51,166 nucleotides of DNA from the NCBI GenBank assembly GCA_900316665.1, contig ONDV01000028.1, positions 1 through 51,166 of the forward strand, given 5' to 3'. A program made the translations under genes and the position numbers. The notes under the pieces were generated by a model. It was not told where the DNA came from and did no database searches. It saw nothing but the letters and a program-made list of their open reading frames with translations. The first letter of the stretch is position 1. Every line of letters starts with the position of its first letter. The stretch comes from an uncultured Lachnospiraceae bacterium (GTDB taxonomy: Bacteria > Bacillota > Clostridia > Lachnospirales > Lachnospiraceae). Below are positions 7,654 to 15,990 of the stretch, piece after piece.

Positions 7654-7704
7654 TGACAGCGGCAATAACAAGTCTTGGAAAGGTTTTAAAAAACCTCCTG
7701 CATA

Positions 7705-7748
7705 ATGTTGTCCGCACAACATAAACAGACAGCCTCATGTGCAATAAT
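7705..7748 (+). promoter_or_regulatory. Crp/Fnr-type palindrome and -10 of the hcp promoter
   Basis: The palindrome ATGTTGTCCGCACAACAT (7705-7722) has the 16-bp form TGTTG-N6-CAACA used by Crp/Fnr proteins. Its core ends at 7721, 21 nt before an AATAAT -10 candidate (7743-7748), so its centre is at -41.5 to the predicted start. No -35 is evident, as expected for a class II activated promoter. The same site with the same spacing precedes the DUF438 gene at 35801. Confidence 0.65.
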
Positions 7749-7790
7749 CATATCATCAACAATGAATGAGCCAGTCAGGAGGCAAATATT

Positions 7791-9434
7791 ATGGAAAACA
7801 AGATGTTCTGTTATCAGTGTCAGGAGACAGCAGGCGGCAGGGGCTGCACCATTTCCGGTGTCTGCGGAAAGAAGCCCGAGGTTGCCCGCATTCAGGATCT
7901 CCTTATTTATGTTACAAAGGGTCTTTCAAGCGTGGCCTGCAGACTCCGTGCAGAGGGAAAGACCGTTGACAAGAGTGTAAATCACCTTGTGACAGTAAAT
8001 CTTTTCAAGACGATTACAAATGCAAATTTTGATCGTGATGTCCTTTTGGATTCTGTTGAAAATACTTTGTCCGTGAAGGAAAAGCTTCTTTCCGGGCTTG
8101 AAAATAAGGATAATCTTCCCGATGCCGCGCTCTGGGACGGCAGCAGAGAAGAGTATGACAGGAAAGCTGCTGTAGTCGGCGTTCTTGCTACTGAGAATGA
8201 AGACATCCGCTCTCTTCGTGAGCTTATTACATACGGTCTCAAGGGCCTTTCGGCGTATTCAAAGCATGCCAATGCTCTTCTTCAGGATGATGAGGAAGTG
8301 GACAAATTTATCCAGGAGGCACTCGCAAAAACTCTGGATGATTCGCTTACCGTGGATGATCTTATCGCTCTGACTCTGGAGACAGGAAAATACGGAGTGG
8401 AGGGAATGGCTCTACTCGATAAGGCAAATACCGAGGCTTATGGCAATCCTGAGATTACTAAAGTAGATATCGGAGTCAGAAAGAATCCCGGTATCCTGGT
8501 ATCCGGTCATGACCTTCGCGATCTGGAGATGCTCCTGGAGCAGACTCAGGGCACGGGTGTCGATGTTTACACACATTCAGAGATGCTGCCTGCGCATTAC
8601 TATCCCGCATTCAAGAAGTATCCGAATTTTGCCGGAAATTACGGAAATGCATGGTGGAAGCAGAAGGAGGAATTTGAGAAATTCAATGGTCCGATCCTTA
8701 TGACCACAAACTGCATCGTGCCTCCGGCCGAGAGCTACAAGGACCGCCTCTGGACCACAGGAGCTGCCGGTTTCAGCGGCTGCAGACATATAGACGGTGA
8801 GTATGGTGAGACAAAAGATTTCTCAGCCATCATCGAGCAGGCAAAGAATTGCCGGGCTCCTGAAGAAATTGAGACCGGAACCATAGTCGGCGGATTCGCT
8901 CATGAGCAGGTCTTCGCTCTGGCGGACAAGATCGTGGACGCTGTAAAGAGCGGCGCAATCAGAAAGTTTGTGGTGATGGCAGGCTGCGACGGCAGGCAGA
9001 GATCACGCGAATATTATACCGAGTTTGCAAAGAAGCTGCCGAAAGATGTAGTCATCCTGACCGCCGGCTGCGCAAAGTACAAATACAACAAGCTGAATCT
9101 CGGAGATATCAACGGCATTCCCCGCGTACTCGATGCAGGTCAGTGCAACGATTCCTATTCTCTGGCTCTCATAGCCCTGAAGCTGAAGGAAATTTTCGGG
9201 CTTGATGATATCAATGATCTTCCGCTGGCATTTAATATTGCATGGTACGAGCAGAAGGCCGTGATAGTGCTGCTGGCTCTCCTCTACCTGGGAGTAAAGA
9301 ACATTCATCTCGGACCGACTCTTCCGGCATTCCTTTCCCCCAATGTCGCGAAGGTTCTCGTAGAAAATTTCGGTATCGCAGGAATCGGAACTGTAGACGA
9401 TGACCTGAAACTCTTCTTCGGAAGCGAAGCGTGA
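7791..9434 (+). CDS. hcp: Hybrid cluster protein (hydroxylamine reductase)
   Basis: A 547-residue cytoplasmic iron-sulfur enzyme of family length. The N-terminal Cys7, Cys10, Cys19 and Cys25 (CX2CX8CX5C) hold the cubane cluster. The ligands of the hybrid Fe-S-O cluster are visible downstream: [49 protein letters not shown] and [10 protein letters not shown]. Hcp reduces hydroxylamine in vitro, and in cells it is linked to nitric oxide detoxification and S-nitrosylation. It is preceded by a good Crp/Fnr-type site and coupled to a double-cupin gene by a GTGA overlap. The ribosome binding site AGGAGG lies upstream of the ATG. Confidence 0.96.
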   Translation: MENKMFCYQCQETAGGRGCTISGVCGKKPEVARIQDLLIYVTKGLSSVACRLRAEGKTVDKSVNHLVTVNLFKTITNANFDRDVLLDSVENTLSVKEKLLSGLENKDNLPDAALWDGSREEYDRKAAVVGVLATENEDIRSLRELITYGLKGLSAYSKHANALLQDDEEVDKFIQEALAKTLDDSLTVDDLIALTLETGKYGVEGMALLDKANTEAYGNPEITKVDIGVRKNPGILVSGHDLRDLEMLLEQTQGTGVDVYTHSEMLPAHYYPAFKKYPNFAGNYGNAWWKQKEEFEKFNGPILMTTNCIVPPAESYKDRLWTTGAAGFSGCRHIDGEYGETKDFSAIIEQAKNCRAPEEIETGTIVGGFAHEQVFALADKIVDAVKSGAIRKFVVMAGCDGRQRSREYYTEFAKKLPKDVVILTAGCAKYKYNKLNLGDINGIPRVLDAGQCNDSYSLALIALKLKEIFGLDDINDLPLAFNIAWYEQKAVIVLLALLYLGVKNIHLGPTLPAFLSPNVAKVLVENFGIAGIGTVDDDLKLFFGSEA

Positions 9435-10096
9435 CAGCCATGAAATATGCTGCAGGAAAAGTTTTTTCGATTGAAAAGGAACTGCCGCCGGTCAGAGGAT
9501 GCACGGTGTCGGATTTGATAAATGAAAAAAATCCCGTCATAACTGTATTCTCTCTCGCAGAGAACACGGACATCAGCGCGGAGATCTATTCTTATCACAA
9601 ATTTCTCTATGTAAATGGCGGAGAAATGACGGTATACGGAAGGGGATTTGATGATATAGAGCTGAAGACAGGAGAGACGGCAGTCTTGCCGTTAGATACG
9701 CCGGTCGGCATGAGATCAGAAAAGTCCTGCGTATATACAGAGATCGAAGTAAGGAAGGATGATAAAATGAATAACGTAATAAAGCCTGGAGAAGTGTTCA
9801 GGCTGGCAGACCTGGTTCCATATCAGGATGGCAGGATCGTAAACATGGACATTGTAAGAAATGACAAGATGAAATTTGTCGTAATGGCTTTTGATGAGGG
9901 AACAGGGCTGTCTGAGCATGCCGCTCCCGGAGATGCGATTATTTTCGCACTGGATGGCGAAGGCGTCATAACTTACGAAGGACAGGATCATCCGATAAAG
10001 GCCGGAGAAAATTTCCGCTTCGCGCGCGGTGGGTTACATGCCGTGACGGCAAAAGGCAGGTTCAAGATGGCACTCCTTCTCACACTGGAAAGGTGA
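9431..10096 (+). CDS. Double-cupin protein coupled to hcp
   Basis: Up to 221 residues with two cupin barrels, about 30-110 and 125-220. The second is better conserved ([34 protein letters not shown], then [10 protein letters not shown]); its histidines could bind a metal. The start is GTG at 9431, overlapping the hcp stop by 4 nt; ATG at 9440 is an alternative with a poorer ribosome binding site. Coupling to hcp suggests a role in the same nitrosative or redox response, perhaps as a ligand-binding or small-molecule enzyme partner, but the reaction is unknown. Similar small cupins are common in Clostridia with no known function. Confidence 0.8.
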   Translation: MTAMKYAAGKVFSIEKELPPVRGCTVSDLINEKNPVITVFSLAENTDISAEIYSYHKFLYVNGGEMTVYGRGFDDIELKTGETAVLPLDTPVGMRSEKSCVYTEIEVRKDDKMNNVIKPGEVFRLADLVPYQDGRIVNMDIVRNDKMKFVVMAFDEGTGLSEHAAPGDAIIFALDGEGVITYEGQDHPIKAGENFRFARGGLHAVTAKGRFKMALLLTLER

Positions 10097-10113
10097 GACT
10101 GAAGATACTTTCT

Positions 10114-10158
10114 AAAACTTCCCGCGTTTCAAGGATTATTGATGCGGGAAGTTTTTTT
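10114..10158. terminator. Bidirectional terminator between cupin and nhaC
   Basis: AAAACTTCCCGC (10114-10125) pairs perfectly with GCGGGAAGTTTT (10144-10155), 12 bp, followed by T residues to 10158. The stop codon of the minus-strand nhaC lies in the loop, so the hairpin serves both convergent genes. Confidence 0.85.
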
Positions 10159-11655
10159 AGTTGTTCTCTTGATTATGAAGAGGATCAGAAGGAGCATTGC
10201 AAGCGATCCGATAAGTCCCGGGACGGGGCTTTCAGAAAATCCCGATATGATAAATCCTGCGAAGCAGGAGATTATTACGGGTATTGCGTACTGGATCTGG
10301 GACCGGACATGTTCGAGATGACGGCAGAGCGCTCCGGAGCTTGACATGATCGTGGTGTCGGAGATAGGAGAAATATGGTCTCCGCAGACGGCGCCGGAAA
10401 GGACGGCTGCAACGGAGACTGTCATAAGTGACAGATTTTTCTGCCCGGTAAAGAGTCCGATGACAAGCGGCACCATGATGGCAAATGTCCCCCAGCTGGT
10501 TCCGGATGAAAAGGATATGAAGACGGCGATGGCAAATGAAAGCACAGGAATGAAATGAGTAAGGCTGCTGCCTGATTTCATGATGGACGATATGAAAACG
10601 CCTGCTTCCAGTTTCCCGATCGCTCCTTTAAGAGTCCATGCCAGGACAAGTATTACCATGAAGGGAATCATAAGCTTGGCGCCCTCAGGAATGATTTCCA
10701 TAATGTCGCCAAAATGCCAGATACGGCGGATGGGATAGTAGATGCATAAGAAGATCAGAACCATCAGCGCCGCAAGAAAAAGGCTTTCCGCAGAATTACA
10801 GTTTGCGAAGCATCCGACCAGACCTTTTCCCCCGGCACGGTAGCCCGTGTAGAACATAAAGCCTATGGACAGGACTATAAGCATTATCATGGGAAGTATC
10901 ATATCGATAAGCCTGGCGCCCTGTCCCGTCACCTTTTCGTTTTCCTCCTGATCTTTCTGGTTTGAATTATTTTTCTCAGGAACACCCAGATCTCCGGCCA
11001 GAGCCCGGTCTTCGTAGCGCTTCATGAGTCCGAAATCGAATCCGGAAGCTGATGTGAAAAAGACCATGAAAATCGTAAGAAGAGCATAGAGGTTATATGG
11101 AATTGTTTTCATAAAAAGCTGAAATCCTGAAATGCCGGCGCCGTCCGGAACATAGGAGTTTATTGCAGCTGCCCAGGACGATACAGGAGCGATGATGCAG
11201 ACGGGCGCGGCGGTAGCGTCAATTATATAGGCGAGTTTGGCTCTGGAGACCTTGTATCTGTCTGTGACCGGCCGCATGACAGTGCCTATGGTCAGACAGT
11301 TGAATCCGTCATCGACGAAGATCAGAATGCCAAGGAGAGATGTGGCAAGCAGTGACGCGCGCTTTGTCTTAAGCCTGGCCGATGCCCATTTGCTGTAAGC
11401 AGCCGCGGCGCCGCTTTTCTGGATAAGAACTATATCCATGGAGAGTACGATCAGAAACAGTATAATGGACACGTCAAAATTTTCGGACATCAGCTTATAA
11501 AGAATTTCAAGCGAAGGGAATAGCCGGAAATTTCCAATCATAAGCGAACCGAGAATGACACCCGCGAATAGAGACAGGTAGACCTGCTTCGTGATCAATG
11601 CGAGGATTATCGCGAGGACGGGAGGGAGCAGAGAAAAGGCAGTGCCGGTAAACAT
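10129..11655 (-). CDS. nhaC: NhaC family Na+/H+ antiporter
   Basis: A 508-residue polytopic membrane protein with roughly a dozen hydrophobic segments, starting MFTGTAFSLLPPVLAIILALITK. The typical NhaC-family stretches are present: FVDDGFNCLTIGTVMRPVTD, CIIAPVSSWAAAI, SFSSGTSWGTFAIMVPL and AAVLSGAVCGDHISPISDTT. The family exchanges Na+ for H+, or Na+ plus a carboxylate or amine for another, so the exact substrate is open. A cytoplasmic charged loop (about 225-250, NNSNQKDQEENEK) splits the two halves. It is a single-gene transcript on the minus strand, ending in the shared hairpin. AAGGAG precedes the start. Confidence 0.88.
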   Translation of the reverse strand: MFTGTAFSLLPPVLAIILALITKQVYLSLFAGVILGSLMIGNFRLFPSLEILYKLMSENFDVSIILFLIVLSMDIVLIQKSGAAAAYSKWASARLKTKRASLLATSLLGILIFVDDGFNCLTIGTVMRPVTDRYKVSRAKLAYIIDATAAPVCIIAPVSSWAAAINSYVPDGAGISGFQLFMKTIPYNLYALLTIFMVFFTSASGFDFGLMKRYEDRALAGDLGVPEKNNSNQKDQEENEKVTGQGARLIDMILPMIMLIVLSIGFMFYTGYRAGGKGLVGCFANCNSAESLFLAALMVLIFLCIYYPIRRIWHFGDIMEIIPEGAKLMIPFMVILVLAWTLKGAIGKLEAGVFISSIMKSGSSLTHFIPVLSFAIAVFISFSSGTSWGTFAIMVPLVIGLFTGQKNLSLMTVSVAAVLSGAVCGDHISPISDTTIMSSSGALCRHLEHVRSQIQYAIPVIISCFAGFIISGFSESPVPGLIGSLAMLLLILFIIKRTTKKTSRINNP

Positions 11656-11719
11656 AAAAACTCCTTATTGGAAGAATGATTAACGAATTTTTTCTTATTC
11701 TACCATAGTAAGTCAAATA

Positions 11720-13144
11720 TCACCGGATGGCTCTCCTGCATTTTTCGATAGAGAGGTTTATGTGACGGAAATCCCGGCGTTCGAGGGCGTTTACTACTTT
11801 ATAACTATCCCTGTAGTCTTTTTTTAGTTCCGTATCGCCTGACCGCATTATTGCGGGCGCCGCGTCTACAGAAAGCTCAATGAGGTAGTAGTGATCGCTC
11901 TTTTTACTTTGATCGTCTGTATAATTTGAGCTGATCTTCTTTTCAGCACTCAGATTATAATCAGCGATCCAATAATCCATCCTTGAAAAAGACAGGACGA
12001 TCCATGATACGCTTATAACAATAAGGAAAGCTTTTGCCAGAGGAAATCCGGCTCTCAAGGTGTAAACAGTAATCATTACGAATAAGAAAGTCATTACAGT
12101 CAGACCCCATACCACCAGAAACCTCAGCTCTGTCAGGTGATAGACGCTGATATACAGCATGATCCGGAAGAAAGCTGACGCTATCATTACAAAAGAGCAG
12201 GCGTTTATTATTGTAAGAAGACATTTTATTATCTTACTTCTGCCGAAAACCGCCGTGATCGTCAATACGAGTATCAGGTTTATAATTACTACAGCGAGGA
12301 GCTGGTAAAATCCCTGATGAGCGTATTCGGCGTAGGTCATATCTGCCGGCAGAGTCAGATTTCTGATAAAGAGGAAAGCAAACTGAATAACAGAGAAGAG
12401 TACATAGATGATGGCTACCGGAATCAGGATGATCACGGCAGTCATATCGGAATTTATATTTTTTCTCTGATTGATTTCGATATCCTTATTTTTGAGGAAG
12501 AATCTGAGACCGCAGTAGGATGCCAGGAAAACAAAGATAAATTCAAGAATGATAAGATAGGTATCGCTTGAACTCCATTGGAAGCAGAAAATGCTTTTAA
12601 GGATTTTTTTAAATACCATATCTGCGGATGCCAAAAGTAATAGAATGATGACGGTAAGCGGCACGGCAGACAGGATCCCGATTATGACCGCGAAAGTTTT
12701 CCGGCTCTTTGAGCTCCGGTTTTTCAGGCTGTCTTCTATATCAGCGAAAAGATCGGAGAAGCTTGAAATGGCACCTGCGATCGACTTGAAAAATGACAGG
12801 ATCCACTGACTGATTCCCCATTTCCTATCCGGATAGAAGGCGGCCAGAAGATCAATTACAAGAAGGAAATCAGCGAAAATGTTATTTACGGTCACAATGA
12901 AAAAATTATAGGTAAGAAAATCTGATACAGAAAGAAGCATCATAACTGCTTCTATGAAAATCATATCTTTTCGTACCGGCCGATCTGTTTTTTTCATGAC
13001 ATAGTGGACGAGTGCCAGAGTTCCTGCCATCCATAATGGACAGAGAATCGACGCGGAATTTTCATAACGGCAGAATACAAATAGGCAGGCATATAAAATG
13101 CAGGGCAGGAAGAGGATCTGAAATGGCTTTTTTTCTTTTTCCAT
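11720..13144 (-). CDS. DUF4173/DUF4153-like polytopic membrane protein
   Basis: A 474-residue membrane protein with about eleven hydrophobic segments and a cytoplasmic or extracellular C-terminal part (about 405-474) that contains NLSAEKKISSNY and ends near RRDFRHINLSIEKCRRAIR. The layout (YENSASILCPLWMAG at the start, a Ser/Arg-rich loop near 145, then a long C-terminal bundle with FFRIMLYISVYHLTELR) matches the DUF4173/DUF4153 family, which has no known biochemical function. It is the last gene of an operon with a small XRE regulator and a DUF2975 protein and has an AAAGGAG ribosome binding site. Its role is probably in the envelope, as inferred from these partners. Confidence 0.72.
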   Translation of the reverse strand: MEKEKKPFQILFLPCILYACLFVFCRYENSASILCPLWMAGTLALVHYVMKKTDRPVRKDMIFIEAVMMLLSVSDFLTYNFFIVTVNNIFADFLLVIDLLAAFYPDRKWGISQWILSFFKSIAGAISSFSDLFADIEDSLKNRSSKSRKTFAVIIGILSAVPLTVIILLLLASADMVFKKILKSIFCFQWSSSDTYLIILEFIFVFLASYCGLRFFLKNKDIEINQRKNINSDMTAVIILIPVAIIYVLFSVIQFAFLFIRNLTLPADMTYAEYAHQGFYQLLAVVIINLILVLTITAVFGRSKIIKCLLTIINACSFVMIASAFFRIMLYISVYHLTELRFLVVWGLTVMTFLFVMITVYTLRAGFPLAKAFLIVISVSWIVLSFSRMDYWIADYNLSAEKKISSNYTDDQSKKSDHYYLIELSVDAAPAIMRSGDTELKKDYRDSYKVVNALERRDFRHINLSIEKCRRAIR

Positions 13145-13165
13145 GATGATGACTCCTTTATTATT

Positions 13166-13369
13166 TCAATCAGGACGGTATTCCAGAATGTCTCCGGGCT
13201 GACAATCCAGCTCCCGGCAGATCTTGTCAAGTGTCTCAATACGGATCGCTTTTGCTTTTCCATTTTTCAGAATCGACAGGTTTGCGTTTGTGATGCCGAT
13301 CCTCTCAGCCAGCTCTCCGACCTTCATTTTTCGTTTCGCCAGCATGACGTCTATATTTATTACAATCAT
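13166..13369 (-). CDS. Small XRE regulator (YozG type)
   Basis: A 67-residue protein that is almost entirely one Cro/CI helix-turn-helix: VGELAERIGITNANLSILKN is the HTH, and CRELDCQPGDILEYRPD is the usual C-terminal end of this class. These short regulators are typically encoded directly after a DUF2975 membrane protein, exactly as here, and are thought to repress their own operon. TATCG half-sites upstream of the operon are the probable operators. Confidence 0.88.
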   Translation of the reverse strand: MIVINIDVMLAKRKMKVGELAERIGITNANLSILKNGKAKAIRIETLDKICRELDCQPGDILEYRPD

Positions 13370-13396
13370 AAGATGCTCCTTTTCTCATTATTTTCA

Positions 13397-13885
13397 TCAA
13401 ATGGTAAGATCGTTTTCCAGCTTCATTTCATAAGCGTTTTTGATGAGACATGAGAGTATATAACAGATAGAGAGAAAGAGCGCTCCGAGAATAAACATTA
13501 CGATGCAGTATCCTGTGCGGAAAATTGTAGCTCTGCCGCAGACTGATATATAGATCAGGCGGACGATGTAGCTGATGGAGAGGATTCCTCCAAGGCATGC
13601 CATACGGCGGAAATAATTTACATTTTCTATTGAAAAACTGTTGCCTCTGCCAATTTCTGACGCGACTTTTCCAAAAATGAAGATGATAAAAATGGATATC
13701 GTTCCTGTGACGGCAGGGAAAAATGAAAAGGCTCTTATATCATCAGCTTCAGGACCGAGACTTTTATATGAATAATAATAAAGAAAAATCAAACCAAGTA
13801 TTATGAGAATTGCCAGTACCGAAGCCGTAAGCTTCATCCATAAAGCGAGCCGACGCTGATTGTTTTGTCTGTCTTTCTCAGTCAT
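13397..13885 (-). CDS. DUF2975 membrane protein
   Basis: A 162-residue protein with four hydrophobic segments (about 17-38, 55-73, 92-112 and 122-148) and a charged N-terminus (MTEKDRQNNQRR). The order, including FGKVASEIGRGNSFSIENVNYFRRMACLGGI, fits DUF2975. Its neighbour is the XRE regulator with which this family is generally paired; the pair may form a membrane-linked regulatory unit. It is the first gene of the operon, with AAAAGGAG before the ATG. Confidence 0.82.
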   Translation of the reverse strand: MTEKDRQNNQRRLALWMKLTASVLAILIILGLIFLYYYSYKSLGPEADDIRAFSFFPAVTGTISIFIIFIFGKVASEIGRGNSFSIENVNYFRRMACLGGILSISYIVRLIYISVCGRATIFRTGYCIVMFILGALFLSICYILSCLIKNAYEMKLENDLTI

Positions 13886-13950
13886 TTTAATCTCCTTTTA
13901 ATTTTATGTGTCAAAAGTAATTGGACCCGGGGCTGTCACCGGCTGAAATA

Positions 13951-14012
13951 AGCATACACCATTCATACTATTTGTCAATATAAATATATCGCAAAACGAT
14001 AAATACATATCG
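13951..14012 (-). promoter_or_regulatory. Promoter and operator of the DUF2975-XRE-DUF4173 operon
   Basis: On the minus strand, TTGACA (plus coordinates 13973-13978) and TATGCT (13951-13956) are 16 bp apart. Just upstream is the palindrome TATCG-N5-CGATA (13987-14001) with a further TATCG half-site at 14008-14012. The position fits binding by the operon's own XRE protein. Confidence 0.65.
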
Positions 14013-14036
14013 TGATCATTTCAGATTTGACGCATC

Positions 14037-14058
14037 GATCCGTTGACGATCCGTTGAC
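14037..14058 (+). repeat. Two tandem copies of an 11-bp unit upstream of pyrB
   Basis: GATCCGTTGAC is present twice head to tail (14037-14047 and 14048-14058). Each copy ends in a -35-like TTGAC, but no -10 sits at a suitable distance. It could be a regulator site or a recent slip duplication. Confidence 0.5.
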
Positions 14059-14098
14059 GAAGGCACGGAGAAAATGCAAAAAGATAGTATGGCTTGTC

Positions 14099-14127
14099 TT
14101 GATTTTTGATTCCTGACTTAATAGAAT
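14099..14127 (+). promoter_or_regulatory. Candidate pyrB promoter
   Basis: TTGATT (14099-14104) and TAGAAT (14122-14127) are 17 bp apart, with pyrB starting 31 nt after the -10. No PyrR binding loop or attenuator is visible in the short leader. Confidence 0.45.
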
Positions 14128-14158
14128 TATGTTCGGACATGATTTGAAAGGAGTCTTA

Positions 14159-15076
14159 ATGCCAAGACATCTAATGAATCCGCTGGATTTTACTGTAGAA
14201 GAAACGGAAGAACTTCTGGATCTGGCGGCTGATATCGAGAAGAATCCGGATAAATATTCTGAAGTATGCAGAGGCAGACGGCTGGCTACATTGTTCTATG
14301 AGCCAAGTACGAGAACCAGGCTGTCTTTTGAGGCGGCAATGATGAATCTGGGAGGCAAGGTGCTCGGTTTTTCAAGCGCGGCTTCTTCATCAGCCTCGAA
14401 AGGCGAGAGCGTATCAGATACTGTACGCGTAGTCGGGTGCTATGCAGACATAATAGCAATGCGCCATCCCAAGGAAGGCGCTCCCTATGTGGCATCGCTT
14501 CACAGCAAGGTTCCGGTCATTAACGCAGGAGACGGCGGCCATCAGCACCCGACTCAGACGCTCGCAGATCTCTATACAATCAGAACCCTGAACGGAAATA
14601 TAAGAGATCTTACTATAGGTCTATGCGGCGATCTGAAATTCGGCCGGACAGTGCATTCTCTGATAGAAGCGCTTGTACGATATCCGGGCATACGCTTTGT
14701 CCTTATCTCTCCTCAGGAACTGAGAATACCCGACTACATCAGAAACGATGTGCTGGAAAAGAATAATGTGCCATATAAGGAGATGGAAAAAATTGAGGAC
14801 GCCATGCCGGATCTTGATATTCTCTACATGACGAGAATTCAGAAGGAGAGGTTTTTCAACGAAGAAGAATATCTCCGCATGAAAGGCTATTATATCCTGA
14901 CAGAAGATATGATGAGGCTGGCACGTGAGCATATGATGGTTCTCCATCCGCTGCCGAGAGTTAATGAAATCTCCGTCGATGTGGATCAAGACCCCAGAGC
15001 TATGTATTTCCAGCAGGTACAGAATGCGGTCTATGTGCGTGAGGCACTGATACTGACGCTATTAGAAATAATGTAA
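14159..15076 (+). CDS. pyrB: Aspartate carbamoyltransferase, catalytic chain
   Basis: A 305-residue enzyme (family length 300-310) from the ATG at 14159, which follows GAAAGGAG; an upstream in-frame ATG would add ten unrelated residues. It joins carbamoyl phosphate and aspartate in the second step of pyrimidine synthesis. STRTRLSFE binds carbamoyl phosphate; the 80s loop (SSASKGES), the [11 protein letters not shown] segment and the C-terminal HPLPRVNEI are all intact. The regulatory chain PyrI follows, so the holoenzyme is likely the class B dodecamer with CTP/ATP control. Its TAA stop is the first triplet of an 82-bp tandem repeat. Confidence 0.97.
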   Translation: MPRHLMNPLDFTVEETEELLDLAADIEKNPDKYSEVCRGRRLATLFYEPSTRTRLSFEAAMMNLGGKVLGFSSAASSSASKGESVSDTVRVVGCYADIIAMRHPKEGAPYVASLHSKVPVINAGDGGHQHPTQTLADLYTIRTLNGNIRDLTIGLCGDLKFGRTVHSLIEALVRYPGIRFVLISPQELRIPDYIRNDVLEKNNVPYKEMEKIEDAMPDLDILYMTRIQKERFFNEEEYLRMKGYYILTEDMMRLAREHMMVLHPLPRVNEISVDVDQDPRAMYFQQVQNAVYVREALILTLLEIM

Positions 15077-15261
15077 CATCACGAAGTGATGTTGCAAGTG
15101 CAAGCGCGAGCAAACGAAGTTTGCACTTCAAATGCGCTTGCATCAATTAATACTGTAACATCACGAAGTGATGTTGCAAGTGCAAGCGCAAGCAAACGAA
15201 GTTTGCACTTCAAATGCGCTTGCATCAATTAATAATGTAACATCACGAAGTGATGTTGCAA
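15074..15261 (+). repeat. 82-bp palindrome-rich tandem repeat between pyrB and pyrI
   Basis: Units start at 15074, 15156 and 15238 (the third is partial), exactly 82 bp apart and nearly identical (GCGCGAGC against GCGCAAGC is one difference). Each unit holds AACATCAC-GAA-GTGATGTT, GCAAAC-GAA-GTTTGC and an outer pair TGCAAGCGC/GCGCTTGCA, so several hairpins with GAA loops. A decayed further copy (TGTAATATCACG) follows. The unit length is not a multiple of three, and the frames do not look coding. The array inserts about 210 bp between genes that are usually almost adjacent. Confidence 0.92.
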
Positions 15262-15287
15262 ACTGTAATATCACGCTAGGAGGCACT

Positions 15288-15713
15288 ATGCTAAATATTT
15301 CCGGCATACGCGAGGGATATGTCCTCGACCATATAAAGGCCGGCACAGCCTTAAAAGTATATGATTACCTTGGTCTGAAGGACAGAGGCTATACTGTCGC
15401 AGTCATTATGAATGTGACTTCAAATAAGATGGGAAGAAAGGACATATTAAAAATAGAGTGCCCTCTCGGTTCCATAGATCTGGATGTGCTGGGCTTTGTC
15501 GATCATAATATTACGGTCGATATCATCCGTGACAATAATATAGTAGAGAAGCGGAAGCTGTCACTTCCTGGCGAAGTGAGAAATGTCATCAGCTGCCATA
15601 ATCCCCGCTGCATAACCACAATAGAGCAGGAACTTGACCAGGTATTCTACCTCGCGGATGAAGAGAATGAAGTATACAGATGCAGATACTGCGACGAAAA
15701 ATACATAAAGTGA
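15288..15713 (+). CDS. pyrI: Aspartate carbamoyltransferase, regulatory chain
   Basis: A 141-residue protein from the ATG at 15288, chosen because AGGAGG lies just upstream and MLNISGIREGYVLDHI is the family N-terminus; a longer open frame back to 15168 only reads through the repeat. The nucleotide-binding domain (1-95) would bind CTP/ATP. The zinc domain has four cysteines (CHNPRC and CRYC) that hold the contact with PyrB. It makes the catalytic trimers allosteric. The MITE-like element begins 17 nt after its stop. Confidence 0.95.
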   Translation: MLNISGIREGYVLDHIKAGTALKVYDYLGLKDRGYTVAVIMNVTSNKMGRKDILKIECPLGSIDLDVLGFVDHNITVDIIRDNNIVEKRKLSLPGEVRNVISCHNPRCITTIEQELDQVFYLADEENEVYRCRYCDEKYIK

Positions 15714-15715
15714 GT

Positions 15716-15740
15716 GGAAGTTTTAGTTACTAAAACTTCC
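15716..15740 (+). terminator. Hairpin after pyrI at the left end of the MITE-like element
   Basis: GGAAGTTTTAG (15716-15726) pairs with CTAAAACTTCC (15730-15740) around a TTA loop: an 11-bp stem immediately after the pyrI stop. There is no long T tract. Half of the stem is the element's terminal inverted repeat, so it may come from the insertion. Confidence 0.6.
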
Positions 15741-15978
15741 CACATAAATAATGAAAAACTTCGTTGCAAGGATTCATGGAAGCTTGCCAAGAAATGCACA
15801 GATGGTGGCGAACATTGTGTTTTTCGTCGTGAGCGAGCACGCTAGCTGAGAGCTATTGTAACAGCACGAAGTGGTGTTACATGTGCAAGCGCCTTGTGAG
15901 CCACCACTGTGACATCTCTTGGCAAAAAGCGAATGAATCCTTGCAACGAAGATGATCCATGAAATGTGGGAAGTTTTA
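15731..15978 (+). mobile_element. MITE-like palindromic element, copy A
   Basis: A 248-bp non-coding element. The termini TAAAACTTCCCACA (15731-15744) and TGTGGGAAGTTTTA (15965-15978) are perfect inverted repeats, as are CTTCGTTGCAAGGATTCAT (15759-15777) and its complement (15933-15951). The inner arms continue the pairing (TTGCCAAGA...TGGTGGC against GCCACCA...TCTTGGCAA). The centre has a hairpin TGTAACAGCAC-GAA-GTGGTGTTACA (15857-15881) akin to the 82-bp repeat. The flanks TTAGTTAC (15723-15730) and TTAGATAC (15980-15987) may be a target duplication with one change. It lies between the convergent pyrI and dnaJ-like genes. Confidence 0.82.
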
Positions 15979-15990
15979 ATTAGATACTAA

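Noticed and set aside
14043..14090. TTGACG with TAGTAT as pyrB promoter
   Set aside because: The spacing (25 bp or more) is too long; a better pair is at 14099-14127.
15074..15261. Possible CRISPR-like array
   Set aside because: The spacing is a simple 82-bp tandem repeat with no unique spacers between conserved repeats, and no cas genes are near.
15168..15287. N-terminal extension of PyrI into the repeat
   Set aside because: The extended frame only reads repeat DNA; AGGAGG and the family N-terminus place the start at 15288.
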